Source: Dethiosulfatarculus sandiegensis (GTDB lineage Bacteria; Desulfobacterota; Desulfarculia; Desulfarculales; Desulfarculaceae). From it: 64,000 nt of DNA. The DNA lies in NCBI RefSeq assembly GCF_000931935.2, contig NZ_AZAC01000011.1, forward strand, positions 1 to 64,000. The letters are read 5' to 3'. Below are positions 27,867 through 36,568 of this stretch, piece by piece (position 1 is the stretch's first letter; every line of letters begins with the position of its first letter). The notes beneath the pieces were generated by a model that had not been told where the DNA came from, ran no database searches, and saw only the letters and a program-made list of their open reading frames with translations. The position numbers were made by a program, and so were the translations under genes.

Positions 27867-29402
27867 TCACACACCCGATGTTTCCGGGTTATTTTCTTTC
27901 GGCGTTTTATACTGAACCGGGCTTTCCCGGCCGGAGAACATATCGCCCTTTTCCATTGGCTCCCGGTTCAATGTCCGGGTTGAATCAGGCGGGCTGAGCT
28001 CCCACCCGCCGCCCAGGGAACGGCAAAGATCGATTCTGTATTGAAGCAGGTTCAGTTTGCCGCTTAACAGGCTCTGCATAAGGCCCTGCCTGCTGATAAG
28101 CGCATCCAGCACCCTTTGATAATCCACAGTTCCCTGCAGATATCTGTCATTAAGCCTCCTCACCACCATCTGCGAAAGCTCCAACTGCTTCTCAAGGCTG
28201 GCAATGGCCTCCTGCTGCCGCGTCTCCCGGACCAGGGCGTCTTCCACTTCACCCAGGGAATCGATAATCACCTGGCCGTAGCTGTTTATTTCTTCTGATA
28301 AAATCGCCCGCCTGCGCTCCACTTCCGCTTCGCGCAATCCGCCGTCCACAAGCGGCGCAACCAGGTTGGCGGCCAAAGTGGCGAGCCAGTTCTCAAACAG
28401 GCCGGAGATATTTTCATGGGTGGTGCTGGTCCCCGCGGTAAGGCTCAAACGGGGAAAACGGTTGGCTATGGCAGCCGCAGTTTCCTTGTCCGCCGCCTTT
28501 ATCTGGTAATAGGCGCTTTTGATATCAGGACGACGCCGGATCAGCTCCAGGGGAAGGCCGGTTTTAGGCAACAGGGGCAGATCCACCAATGCGGCAACCC
28601 TTGGCGCTACTCTTTGGTTCGGTGGAGAGCCCAACAAAATGGCCAACTGGTGTTCCAAAACCCGGGCCTGGGCTGAGAGCAGGGCCTTTTCCCCTTTTTG
28701 CGACTCAACCAGTTGCTGTTGCTGCAACATGTCCGAGATGCCGACCTGGCCGGTTCTGACCTGAATCTCCACCAGTTCCAGAATCTGCCGATTGGTTGAG
28801 ATCAATTTATCCAAAAGATCAAGCTGGCCGTTTTTTTCAACCAGTTGATACCACACCCCGGCCACCTCGGCCGAGAGGCTCATGGCAGCGGCGCGCAGGT
28901 CTTCGGCGCTTGCCCGGGCGGTGAAATCAGCCGCAGCCGCCTTTGATTCAATACGCCCCCAAAGATCCACTTCATAACCCGCGGCCAGGCCAAGGGTGAA
29001 TTCCTGGGCATCGCTTGAAACACCGTTTTTACGGTTAAAGGATTGGCCGGCTCCGGTTTCCAGATCAAGGGTGGGATAAAGGCTCGCACCCTCGCTACGG
29101 GCCAGGGCCCTTGCCTGCCTCAGCCGGTCCCAGGCGCTTTTAAGGTCGAAGTTGTTGGCCAAGGCCTTTTCAACCAGCCCATTCAAAACAGGATCATTAA
29201 AAGACAACCACCATTTATCAGGCAGATCCACTTCACCGGACCGGGAAAATCCGGCGGGAACCTCAAGCGGGGGGGCTATTGCAGCGCTTTTGGAACTGCA
29301 ACCTGCCAAAAAACCGCTCATCATCAAAAGACTGATCATGACGGTTATACCCATATCCCTTAGAAAGGGCTTTCCGGTCTTATTTGTCGATTGGAACGCC
29401 AT
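27867..29402 (-). CDS. Outer-membrane factor lipoprotein (NodT/TolC family)
   Basis: The 511-residue protein has a lipoprotein signal with lipobox LAGC near residue 35 and the two-fold repeated OEP helical and strand segments of the TolC family (FDLKSAWDRLRQARALARSE; PNQRVAPRVAALVDLPLLPK; LIRRRPDIKSAYYQIKAADK). It is the first gene of the pump operon, 67 bases before the adaptor start. An ATG 16 codons in is an alternative start with AAGG close by. The upstream region carries 11-bp-spaced GTRAAA boxes next to a TATAGT -10 box, suggesting control by the OmpR-type regulator encoded just upstream. Confidence 0.92.
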   Translation of the reverse strand: MAFQSTNKTGKPFLRDMGITVMISLLMMSGFLAGCSSKSAAIAPPLEVPAGFSRSGEVDLPDKWWLSFNDPVLNGLVEKALANNFDLKSAWDRLRQARALARSEGASLYPTLDLETGAGQSFNRKNGVSSDAQEFTLGLAAGYEVDLWGRIESKAAAADFTARASAEDLRAAAMSLSAEVAGVWYQLVEKNGQLDLLDKLISTNRQILELVEIQVRTGQVGISDMLQQQQLVESQKGEKALLSAQARVLEHQLAILLGSPPNQRVAPRVAALVDLPLLPKTGLPLELIRRRPDIKSAYYQIKAADKETAAAIANRFPRLSLTAGTSTTHENISGLFENWLATLAANLVAPLVDGGLREAEVERRRAILSEEINSYGQVIIDSLGEVEDALVRETRQQEAIASLEKQLELSQMVVRRLNDRYLQGTVDYQRVLDALISRQGLMQSLLSGKLNLLQYRIDLCRSLGGGWELSPPDSTRTLNREPMEKGDMFSGRESPVQYKTPKENNPETSGV

Positions 29403-29531
29403 GTTTTTTCACATTCAATTTTCTTGAAAAGAGACCTTGTTTTGTTTCACCTATGGAGCGGGGTTCCGCTAAAAAAGCAGATCAACCCTTTGTGAAACCG
29501 ACCTTTTCAACTGTTCAATTCTTTAAAATTG

Positions 29532-29587
29532 ACTATAGCGGGGGGGGCATGAACCGGGCGTGAAAGAAATGTGAAAAAAACGTAAAA
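29532..29587 (-). promoter_or_regulatory. Pump promoter with three 11-bp-spaced GTRAAA boxes
   Basis: On the plus strand GTGAAA at 29560, GTGAAA at 29571 and GTAAAA at 29582 recur at exactly 11-base steps. On the minus strand they end just upstream of where a -35 would lie for TATAGT at 29537-29532. Tandem repeats at one helical turn are typical OmpR-family sites, and the half site resembles the CpxR-type GTAAA. The same array occurs upstream of the regulator gene at 31732-31759. Confidence 0.6.
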
Positions 29588-29614
29588 AGCCCCCGGCTTC
29601 ATCTCCAGGGGCTT
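29584..29614 (-). terminator. Intrinsic terminator of the two-component operon
   Basis: AAGCCCC and GGGGCTT pair around a 14-base loop and are followed by a T run on the minus strand, 29 bases after the kinase stop. Confidence 0.75.
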
Positions 29615-29642
29615 GAATGGACTTGAAAATATTTAAAGCTGC

Positions 29643-30932
29643 TTAGCGGGCTTTTTCAGCATCCCAAAAAATCACCACCCTGGTGCCTGATTGCTCTGGG
29701 TCGCTTTTTATATCAAGCCGCCAGCCATAGCGTTTGCAAAGCCGGGACACAATATTCAGCCCCACGCCAAATCCCCGGCTATCTTCACCTTTGGTGTGGG
29801 ACCGGGTCACCAAGGCGATTTTGTCTTGGGCTATCCCCACCCCGGTGTCCTCCACACTGAGGCTGTTTTCCGAAACCGTTACCTTGACGGTTCCCCGGGA
29901 GGTGAAATTAAAGGAATTGCGAACCAGGTTTGCTATGGCGATATATAAAACCTCTTCCTTTACCCTTACGGATTTGTTCTGTTCTACCGAAAGGCTCGCC
30001 TCTACGTTTTTCTTGTCCAGAAGATAACGATTGTCATTGATCGCCTTTTCCGCCACAGGAGCCACCAGGCAAAACTCTTCTTCGCCGCTTTCTTCCCTGG
30101 CCAGCCAGAGAAAGGTCTCAATGGTGTTTTCCATATCCCGCACCGACCGCGAAATCCTTTGCAAAGGCCTTTTTAAAAGGGGGTTCGCCTCCACCTCTGT
30201 CTCTTGTTCCATGATCTCCACAGCACCCTTGACTATGGTGAGGGGGGTTCTGAGCTCGTGGCTGGCGTCTCTGGTAAAGGCCTTTTCCCGCCTTATGAAT
30301 TCGTTTATCCTATTCATTGCCTTTTCAATTGTCTCGGTAAGCATGCCTATTTCGTTTTTGGGATGCTTTTTGGAAAAACGAGATGGGATATTCTCCGGGT
30401 TCAGGGCCTTCACCTGCTTCATCAAAACCGAAACCGGGGCGAACACGGCCCGGGAAAAAAAATAAACCATCACAATTGCCGGTATGAGAAGAAGAGCCAG
30501 GGAAAGTAAAAGAATCTGCCTGGGATGAAGGGAAGAGTTTTCTTCAAAGAATTCCCTGCCCCTGAAAAACATGTAATAGCGCTGGGCCTTGTCGGACAGT
30601 TTAATAACTCCCACATGCACGGGGTGTCCCGGGCCTTTAACCACGTGAACTCCGGGCGGCAGATCCCTTACCAAACCTCTGAATTTCTCAGAAATCTTTT
30701 CGATTCCCGTGTAGACCTGCATGTACTTGGAGTGGGGCAAGGGTGTGGTTTTGTCCTTTTCATATTTATATAAAAAGGTATCGACCTCGGTGGCTAAAAG
30801 GTTGCCGACCATTTTGGACATATTGCTGCCCATTATAAAAAAAGTGATGCCCGAATTAAGGGTGAGCAAAAGGGCCCCGAACAACAGAATTCCGGCCACA
30901 ACCCTGAACCGTATACTTTGGTAAAATTTCAT
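29643..30932 (-). CDS. Sensor histidine kinase of an OmpR-type two-component system
   Basis: The 429-residue protein has two membrane helices (about 10-35 and 143-163) flanking a periplasmic domain of about 105 residues, then a HAMP-like linker, HisKA with RDASHELRTPLTIVKG, an N box NLVRNSFNFTSRG and a G box DSRGFGVGLNIVSRL. It overlaps the regulator gene by ATGA. With the regulator it probably senses an envelope condition and controls the efflux pump encoded next on the same strand. Confidence 0.93.
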   Translation of the reverse strand: MKFYQSIRFRVVAGILLFGALLLTLNSGITFFIMGSNMSKMVGNLLATEVDTFLYKYEKDKTTPLPHSKYMQVYTGIEKISEKFRGLVRDLPPGVHVVKGPGHPVHVGVIKLSDKAQRYYMFFRGREFFEENSSLHPRQILLLSLALLLIPAIVMVYFFSRAVFAPVSVLMKQVKALNPENIPSRFSKKHPKNEIGMLTETIEKAMNRINEFIRREKAFTRDASHELRTPLTIVKGAVEIMEQETEVEANPLLKRPLQRISRSVRDMENTIETFLWLAREESGEEEFCLVAPVAEKAINDNRYLLDKKNVEASLSVEQNKSVRVKEEVLYIAIANLVRNSFNFTSRGTVKVTVSENSLSVEDTGVGIAQDKIALVTRSHTKGEDSRGFGVGLNIVSRLCKRYGWRLDIKSDPEQSGTRVVIFWDAEKAR

Positions 30933-31615
30933 GGCCTGTTTTCCCTAAGCCGGAAGCCAACCCCGTGAACAGTCTCGATCATTGCGTATTCAAAGGGCTT
31001 GTCTATTTTTTGCCGCAAGGTGTACATATGGCTCCTCAGCACATCCGTGCCCGGAGGCATGTCCCCCCAAAGGTGGTTGGTCAGCTCTTTTCTGGTCACC
31101 ACATTGGGAGACGCCTCCATGAGCATTTTCAAGATGGAGGTGCAGGTGTTGTTGAGTTGAATCTCCCGGCCCGCGCGGGTCACTTCAAAGGTGCCCAGGT
31201 CCATCTTAAGCTCGGAGACCTCGAGAACCTTGTTTTCTGAAACCCTTCTCTTGCAAAGCGCCTTGATGCGGGCTTCCAGCTCCTTTAGGGCAAAGGGTTT
31301 GACCAGGTAGTCGTCGGCCCCGGAGTCAAACCCCAGTAGTTTGTCTTCCAGGGTGTCGCGGGCGGTGAGCATGATCACCGGAACCTGTTTATCCGCCTCG
31401 CGCCTGAGCTTTTGACACAGGGTTATCCCGTCCATGCCCGGCAGCATCAGATCCAGCACAATGACATCGTAGTCATTGGTAAGGGCCAGGTGCAGGCCGC
31501 CGATACCGTCCATGGCATAATCCAGGTCATAGCCCTTGAACCCCAGAAAGTCGGTCAGATTCTCCACAATGGCCGGGTTGTCTTCTATAATCAAAAGCCT
31601 GATGTTCGGGTTCAC
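30929..31615 (-). CDS. OmpR-family response regulator
   Basis: The GTG at 31615 has GGAGG 8 bases upstream. The 228 residues comprise a receiver (acidic pair ED at 11-12, phospho-acceptor in VIVLDLMLPGMDG near 55, Lys in YLVKPFA near 105) and a winged-helix output domain ending in YTLRQKIDKPFEYAMIETVHGVGFRLR. It is the first gene of the operon with the kinase. Matching tandem boxes in its own upstream region and in that of the RND pump operon suggest autoregulation and pump control. Confidence 0.95.
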   Translation of the reverse strand: MNPNIRLLIIEDNPAIVENLTDFLGFKGYDLDYAMDGIGGLHLALTNDYDVIVLDLMLPGMDGITLCQKLRREADKQVPVIMLTARDTLEDKLLGFDSGADDYLVKPFALKELEARIKALCKRRVSENKVLEVSELKMDLGTFEVTRAGREIQLNNTCTSILKMLMEASPNVVTRKELTNHLWGDMPPGTDVLRSHMYTLRQKIDKPFEYAMIETVHGVGFRLRENRP

Positions 31616-31731
31616 TCTTCACCTCCAGAGCTTTTTACGCGACCGCGATACCGATGCGGTATTTCAGCTATATTATCAGGCATGCTCCACCAAACCTGGC
31701 ACAAGATTAAAACACGCAGGGTAAATCACTT

Positions 31732-31759
31732 GTGAAAACTATGTAAAAAAAACGTGAAA
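31732..31759 (-). promoter_or_regulatory. Tandem 11-bp-spaced boxes upstream of the response regulator
   Basis: GTGAAA at 31732, GTAAAA at 31743 and GTGAAA at 31754 (plus strand) repeat at 11-base steps, about 120 bases upstream of the regulator start. The array matches the one upstream of the pump operon at 29560-29587. Confidence 0.6.
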
Positions 31760-31870
31760 TCAATCGATTTGGCATGAAGTGCAGCATCTGGTCCGGCGGG
31801 TGTTTCAAAACAGGTGTGGAAATTAAAGCCTTCGGGGGTCGGCTAAAAGAGTCATTGATAGGTGTCAAGC

Positions 31871-33010
31871 CTAATCCAGGGTCTTTTGGTAACGCATGAG
31901 CCCGATCACCAGCACCACCAGAAAAAAAACCCCAATAGGCCACAGATGCACCCAGACCTCAGGCAAGCCGTTCCCCTTCAACAAAATTCCCCGCACAATC
32001 CGCAGGTAATGGGTGAGCGGCAGGGCCGAACCAATGGCCTGGGCCCATTGCGGCATGCCCCGGAAAGGAAACATAAACCCTGAAAGCATAATGGAAGGCA
32101 AAAAAAAGAAAAATGCCATCTGCATAGCCTGAAGCTGGTTCTTGGCCAAGGTGGAAAAGGTGACCCCCACCACCAGGTTTGCCGCGATAAAGAGCAGGCT
32201 CACCAGGATCAACAGGCTGACGCTCCCCAAAATGGGTACGCTGAATAAAAATATCGCCATGGTGATGATCAAGCCGATCTGCACGTAACCCACCAGAATA
32301 TAGGGGATGAGCTTACCCAGCATAACCTCCAAAGGGCGCACCGGCGTGGTCAGGAGATTCTCCATGGTGCCCCGCTCCCGCTCACGGGTGACCGCCAGGG
32401 CGGTTATGATAACCATGGTCATGGTAAGCACCACCCCCATCAGCCCGGGCACAATGTTGTATTGGGTTATGGCCTCGGGATTAAAGGCCGGATGAACGAT
32501 TACCCTGAAGGGGGGCGGCCCTGCCTTTAAATAGGCAAGCGGGCCGGAAAGATCCCGGTTCAGCACTGAATTTGCCAATACGTTAAGGGAGGTCACGGCA
32601 TTGGCCACGGCCGAGGGGTCTGTGGCGTCTGCCTCCAAAAGCAGGGACGGGTGCTCCCCCCGGACCAGGCGCCTGGAAAAATCGACCGGGATATGGAGCA
32701 CAAACTGAACCTCGCCCAGGTTTATCAACTGCCTTGCCTTGGCTTCGCTTTTGACCTGACCCGCTATCTTGAAGTAGTCGCTGTTTTTTAACGCAACCAC
32801 CACTGTGCGCGCAAATGGGCTGTTGTCATTACACAAAATCGCAGTGGGCAAATGCTTGGGGTCTGAATTAATGGCATAACCGAACAGGATAAGCTGCACC
32901 AGGGGAATGCCCACCATCATGCCAAAGGTGAGGCGGTCCCTGCGCATCTGCACCAGTTCCTTGGTAATCATGGCCCAGAGCCGCCGCAGGGAAAAACTTA
33001 AGTTTGGCAT
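31871..33010 (-). CDS. ABC-2-type transporter permease
   Basis: The ATG at 33010 overlaps the stop of the ATPase gene (TGATG) and has GGAG upstream; the longer frame is not needed. The 379-residue protein has one N-terminal helix after RRLWAMITKELVQMRRDR, a periplasmic domain of about 140 residues and five or more C-terminal helices, the layout of YhhJ/YbhR-type ABC-2 permeases. The RERERGTMENLLTTPVRPLEVMLGK motif of the family is present, and the protein ends in a last helix. A single permease implies a homodimer working with the adjacent ATPase and HlyD-type adaptor. Confidence 0.93.
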   Translation of the reverse strand: MPNLSFSLRRLWAMITKELVQMRRDRLTFGMMVGIPLVQLILFGYAINSDPKHLPTAILCNDNSPFARTVVVALKNSDYFKIAGQVKSEAKARQLINLGEVQFVLHIPVDFSRRLVRGEHPSLLLEADATDPSAVANAVTSLNVLANSVLNRDLSGPLAYLKAGPPPFRVIVHPAFNPEAITQYNIVPGLMGVVLTMTMVIITALAVTRERERGTMENLLTTPVRPLEVMLGKLIPYILVGYVQIGLIITMAIFLFSVPILGSVSLLILVSLLFIAANLVVGVTFSTLAKNQLQAMQMAFFFFLPSIMLSGFMFPFRGMPQWAQAIGSALPLTHYLRIVRGILLKGNGLPEVWVHLWPIGVFFLVVLVIGLMRYQKTLD

Positions 33011-33927
33011 CAGTTCTTCTCCGCCCGGCTCATAAGGCTGATGAACACCTCTTCCAGGCTTGTGGGCGCCTGTTGCCAATGATAAGGCGGCTTCATAAGG
33101 GGAGTGAGGCTCTGTTTTAACAGGTCCGCCTGTTTGCCTATCACATGCAGGGTGTTGCCAAAGGCCACGGCCTGTTCCACGCCGGGTAAACTTTTCACCC
33201 GTTTTTCCAAGGCAAAAAGATCGCCTCCGGTCACCGACCAGGTGGTAAGCCCCTCGCGCTCCACCACCTGTTCCACTGTCCCTTTGGTCATGAGTCTGCC
33301 ATAGGCAATGTAGGCCAGGCTGTGGCAGCGCTCGGCTTCGTCCATGTAGTGGGTGCTGATAAGCGAAGTTATGCCCGTTGCGGAAAGTTCATGGATATGA
33401 TCCCAGAACTCACGCCGGGCCTTGGGGTCCACCCCTGCGGTGGGCTCATCCAAAAGCAACAGCCTGGGGTTATGGATGGTGCAGCAGGCCAGGGCCAGCC
33501 TTTGCTTCCACCCGCCTGAAAGCTGGCCCGCCAAAAAACCTTTGTAAGGTTCCAATCCCATGCGCTCAAGGCTTTTGGCCACTGCCTTTTTATGGGCGGG
33601 TACGCCGTACAAGCGGGCAATGAAATCCATATTTTCCTGTACGGTGAGGTCCTGATACAGGCTGAAATGCTGGGCCATGTAGCCCACCTGCCGCTTGATC
33701 AGATCCGATTGTCCGGAGATGTCAAACCCCAGGCAGACCCCGTTGCCTTGATTGGGCTTGAGCAACCCGCATATCATGCGGATGGTGGTGGTCTTGCCGC
33801 TGCCGTTGGGTCCTAAAAAGCCGTATATCTCACCCTGGCGCACCTTCAGAGACAGGTCATCGACCACAGTGCGGCCCCCGAAGCGCTTGGTCAGCCCCTT
33901 GACATCTATCACCACCGGCTGTTCCAT
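33010..33927 (-). CDS. ABC transporter ATP-binding protein
   Basis: The 305-residue protein has Walker A GPNGSGKTTT, a Q loop in GYMAQHFSLY, the signature LSGGWKQRLALA, Walker B LLLLDEPTAGVD and the switch His in STHYMDEAERC. It lies between a HlyD-type adaptor (TAATG overlap) and the ABC-2 permease (TGATG overlap), so the three are one tightly coupled operon. The group is of the YbhFSR/YhiI type, which exports drugs or other small molecules. Confidence 0.95.
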   Translation of the reverse strand: MEQPVVIDVKGLTKRFGGRTVVDDLSLKVRQGEIYGFLGPNGSGKTTTIRMICGLLKPNQGNGVCLGFDISGQSDLIKRQVGYMAQHFSLYQDLTVQENMDFIARLYGVPAHKKAVAKSLERMGLEPYKGFLAGQLSGGWKQRLALACCTIHNPRLLLLDEPTAGVDPKARREFWDHIHELSATGITSLISTHYMDEAERCHSLAYIAYGRLMTKGTVEQVVEREGLTTWSVTGGDLFALEKRVKSLPGVEQAVAFGNTLHVIGKQADLLKQSLTPLMKPPYHWQQAPTSLEEVFISLMSRAEKN

Positions 33928-34904
33928 TATTCAACCGCCTGGTTTTGTTTGAGCATAACCTCCATGGGCTGGCCCGGATGCAGATCAAGAGCCTCTTTGG
34001 CGGCTGGTTTTGCCTCGGCCATAAAGACCAGTTTATCCCTTGAATGCCTTGAGTAAATCACCGGCGGGGTGTACTCGGCCTCGGGGGAGATAAAACTGAT
34101 ATTCGCCTTTAGCCCTTGGGGACAGCCATCGCAGGACAAGAAAACCGTCTGCCCCAGCCGCAGGGAAGCCAAATCGGCTTGGGGCACAAAAAAACGAACC
34201 TTGAGGTTCTCCGGGGTGAGCAGCACAACCACCGGTCTGCCTGCCTGGACCAACTCGCCTTTGGTGTATAAGGTGTCAAAAACCACCCCTGCATCGCCGG
34301 CCTTTTGGATTTTTTGGCCAAAATTCCAGGAAGCCTCTGCCAGCTTTGCCTCCAAAGCCTTTACCTCTGATTCGGCGGCCTTGACCTGATCTTCGCGACC
34401 CCCCAGGCGAGCGGTCTCCAATTGGGCTTCTAACTCGGCGACTTGAGCCTTGTCACTATTATAAAGGGAGCGGGCCTGGTCCAACTGGGCCTTGGGAAGG
34501 CTGTTTTTCCTGTAGAGCTCTTGCTTGCGCTTGTAATTAAGAATGGAAAGGTCCAAATAGCTTTGGGCCTTGGCCAGGGAAGCCTTGATGGCAGATATCT
34601 CGCTGGGCCGGGCCCCTTTTTGCAGATCCGCCAACTTTTCCCTGGCCTGATCCAACAGTTGGATGGCTTCATTTTGGGCCTGCTTTTCAATAACCCGTTC
34701 CAATCCAAAAAGCACCTGGCCCTTGGAAACCCTTTCTCCCCTTTGAACCGCCAAGTCTTGCAAACGCCCAGCCAAGGGAGAGGCCACATAGGTGTAATCC
34801 GCCTCCACATAGCCCTGCCAATATTGCCCTTTATCGGATTTTTGGCAGCCAATCACGAATAATGCCGCTAGTGCAACCATAATAAATCTGAAATGCCTTT
34901 GCAT
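33927..34904 (-). CDS. HlyD-family periplasmic adaptor lipoprotein for the ABC-2 exporter
   Basis: The start at 34904 has GGGGTAAAG upstream. The signal sequence ends in a lipobox VIGC near residue 20, so the protein should be lipid-anchored. It has a lipoyl half (YVASPLAGRLQDLAVQRGER), a long coiled-coil hairpin (residues about 70-180), the second lipoyl half and a beta-barrel region. It is the first gene of the adaptor, ATPase, permease operon. Confidence 0.9.
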   Translation of the reverse strand: MQRHFRFIMVALAALFVIGCQKSDKGQYWQGYVEADYTYVASPLAGRLQDLAVQRGERVSKGQVLFGLERVIEKQAQNEAIQLLDQAREKLADLQKGARPSEISAIKASLAKAQSYLDLSILNYKRKQELYRKNSLPKAQLDQARSLYNSDKAQVAELEAQLETARLGGREDQVKAAESEVKALEAKLAEASWNFGQKIQKAGDAGVVFDTLYTKGELVQAGRPVVVLLTPENLKVRFFVPQADLASLRLGQTVFLSCDGCPQGLKANISFISPEAEYTPPVIYSRHSRDKLVFMAEAKPAAKEALDLHPGQPMEVMLKQNQAVE

Positions 34905-35291
34905 TCTTTACCCCAACTTTAAAGACGAGAAGCCGGATTACAGGAAGAAATAACAATTCGGGCTTACAATAAATTTTAGCCGAAACTGCCGACCAAGGAT
35001 CACCCAACGCCCTCAAACCTTGGGTAACCTGCCGGTTTTTAAAAGTATAGCATTTTTGTCAGGCTTTAAGTGGAAGGAGGTCTCTGAAGAAGGCAAGGTC
35101 AACCTAAAGGCCTAAAAAGGCATTAAGCAGGGTTCATAGTTGATTGCGCCGGACCGGTAACCAAAAGCCGGAAAAGAGCACGAAAAACCGAAAGCCGCCT
35201 TGATCCGGCCAGGCAGCATCGGCGGGCGGTATGACCAAGTCTTTTCCCAAACTGTTCTTTGCCAAAAACCACCTCGAAAAAGACTTATAAC
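34905..35291. other. Intergenic region upstream of the ABC exporter operon
   Basis: No gene is seen in this stretch. It should contain the exporter promoter on the minus strand; no clear consensus or repeat was found. Confidence 0.4.
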
Positions 35292-35346
35292 CTTAAAAAA
35301 GGCGGGTCACGGATTTGGCGATTTCCTAGTACTGCCGCAACCCGCC
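35292..35346 (-). terminator. Intrinsic terminator of the carboxylate uptake and activation operon
   Basis: On the minus strand GGCGGGT and ACCCGCC bracket a 32-base loop and are followed by TTTTTT, 12 bases after the acyl-CoA dehydrogenase stop. Confidence 0.7.
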
Positions 35347-35357
35347 CACTGGTCTGC

Positions 35358-36503
35358 CTATTCCCTGAGCCCCATATCCCGGCTGATAATGAGCTTCATT
35401 ACTTCGCTGGTGCCGGCAAATATGGAAAGAGCCCTTACGTCCCTATACAAACGGCAGATGCGATACTCTTCCATATAGCCGTATCCTCCATGGAGTTGGA
35501 GAGCCTGATAAGCCACCCGGTTCACCATCTCTCCCAACCAGAGTTTGGCCATGGAGACTCTTCGCACCACGTCTTCCTTTTTAAGGTGAGATAAGACAAC
35601 CGAATCCAGAAAGGTCCGGCCCAGCTCAACCTCTGTGGCCATCTCGGCCAGGCGAAAGGCATTGGCCTGGTGCAGGGCCACCGGCTTGCCAAAAACCTCC
35701 CTGGTCCTGGCGTATGCCAGGCCTTCCTTAAGGCACTCTTCGGCCATGACCTGGCACTTGATGCACACCTCCAGGCGTTCCTGCTGCAACTTTTCCATCA
35801 TATATTTAAAGCCCTGCCCCGGCTCGCCGAGTACGCGCCAGGCAGGCACCCTGCAATCGGTAAAATAAAGCTCCGCGGTATCCTGCATGTGAATCCCCAT
35901 TTTATTGAGCTTTTTACCCCGCTCAAAACCAGGGTCGTCTTTATGCACCAGGATAAGGCTTATGCCCTTGTACCCGGCCTGGGGATCTGTCTTTGCCGCC
36001 ACAACTACGAGGTCTGCGTAGTAACCATTGGTGATAAAAGTTTTTTGCCCGTTTATTACATAACTGTCGCCATCTTTGACCGCGGTGGTGCGGATGGCGG
36101 CCAGATCGCTGCCCGCGCCGGGCTCGCTGAACCCCACGGCAGAGACGACCTCGCCGGTAACGCAGCCGGGAAGCCAACACTCTTTTGCCTCTTCGCAGCC
36201 ATATGAAGCCAGATAGGGCGCTGCCACATCCGAGTGCAAAGGCACCCCCACTCCAAAGCCGTTGCCCCGGATAAGCTCCTCGTTGATTATCAGGGAATAT
36301 TCAAACCCCAGACCCAGGCCACCGTATTTTTCATCGATCCAGGGGCACAAAAAACCCTGTTCTCCCATCTTAAGCCACAGCTCCCTGGGCACGGTTCCCG
36401 ACTCTTCCCAGGCATCCGCATTGGGGGTGATCTCCGCCGCCACAAAACGGCGGAAAGTTTCCCTGAAAATCCTGTGTTCCTCTGTATAGATATCTGAAAG
36501 CAC
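35358..36503 (-). CDS. Acyl-CoA dehydrogenase (long-chain/isovaleryl-like active site)
   Basis: The GTG at 36503 has AAGGAG 8 bases upstream. The 381-residue FAD enzyme has the family signatures GFSEPGAGSD (about 124-133) and QLHGGYGYMEEY plus the C-terminal FAGTSEVMK. The residue that is the catalytic Glu in short- and medium-chain enzymes is Ala here. As in long-chain and isovaleryl-CoA dehydrogenases, the base is most likely Glu242 in LQQERLEV on the other helix. It introduces the alpha-beta double bond in an acyl-CoA, passing electrons to ETF. It is the last gene of the operon with an acyl-CoA ligase and a TRAP transporter. Confidence 0.93.
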   Translation of the reverse strand: MLSDIYTEEHRIFRETFRRFVAAEITPNADAWEESGTVPRELWLKMGEQGFLCPWIDEKYGGLGLGFEYSLIINEELIRGNGFGVGVPLHSDVAAPYLASYGCEEAKECWLPGCVTGEVVSAVGFSEPGAGSDLAAIRTTAVKDGDSYVINGQKTFITNGYYADLVVVAAKTDPQAGYKGISLILVHKDDPGFERGKKLNKMGIHMQDTAELYFTDCRVPAWRVLGEPGQGFKYMMEKLQQERLEVCIKCQVMAEECLKEGLAYARTREVFGKPVALHQANAFRLAEMATEVELGRTFLDSVVLSHLKKEDVVRRVSMAKLWLGEMVNRVAYQALQLHGGYGYMEEYRICRLYRDVRALSIFAGTSEVMKLIISRDMGLRE

Positions 36504-36568
36504 CCTTGCTCCTTTGACTTCTCCCCTCGCTCAAACAGCGCCTTAAAGGCTGTTTACCGCCCGGCCTG

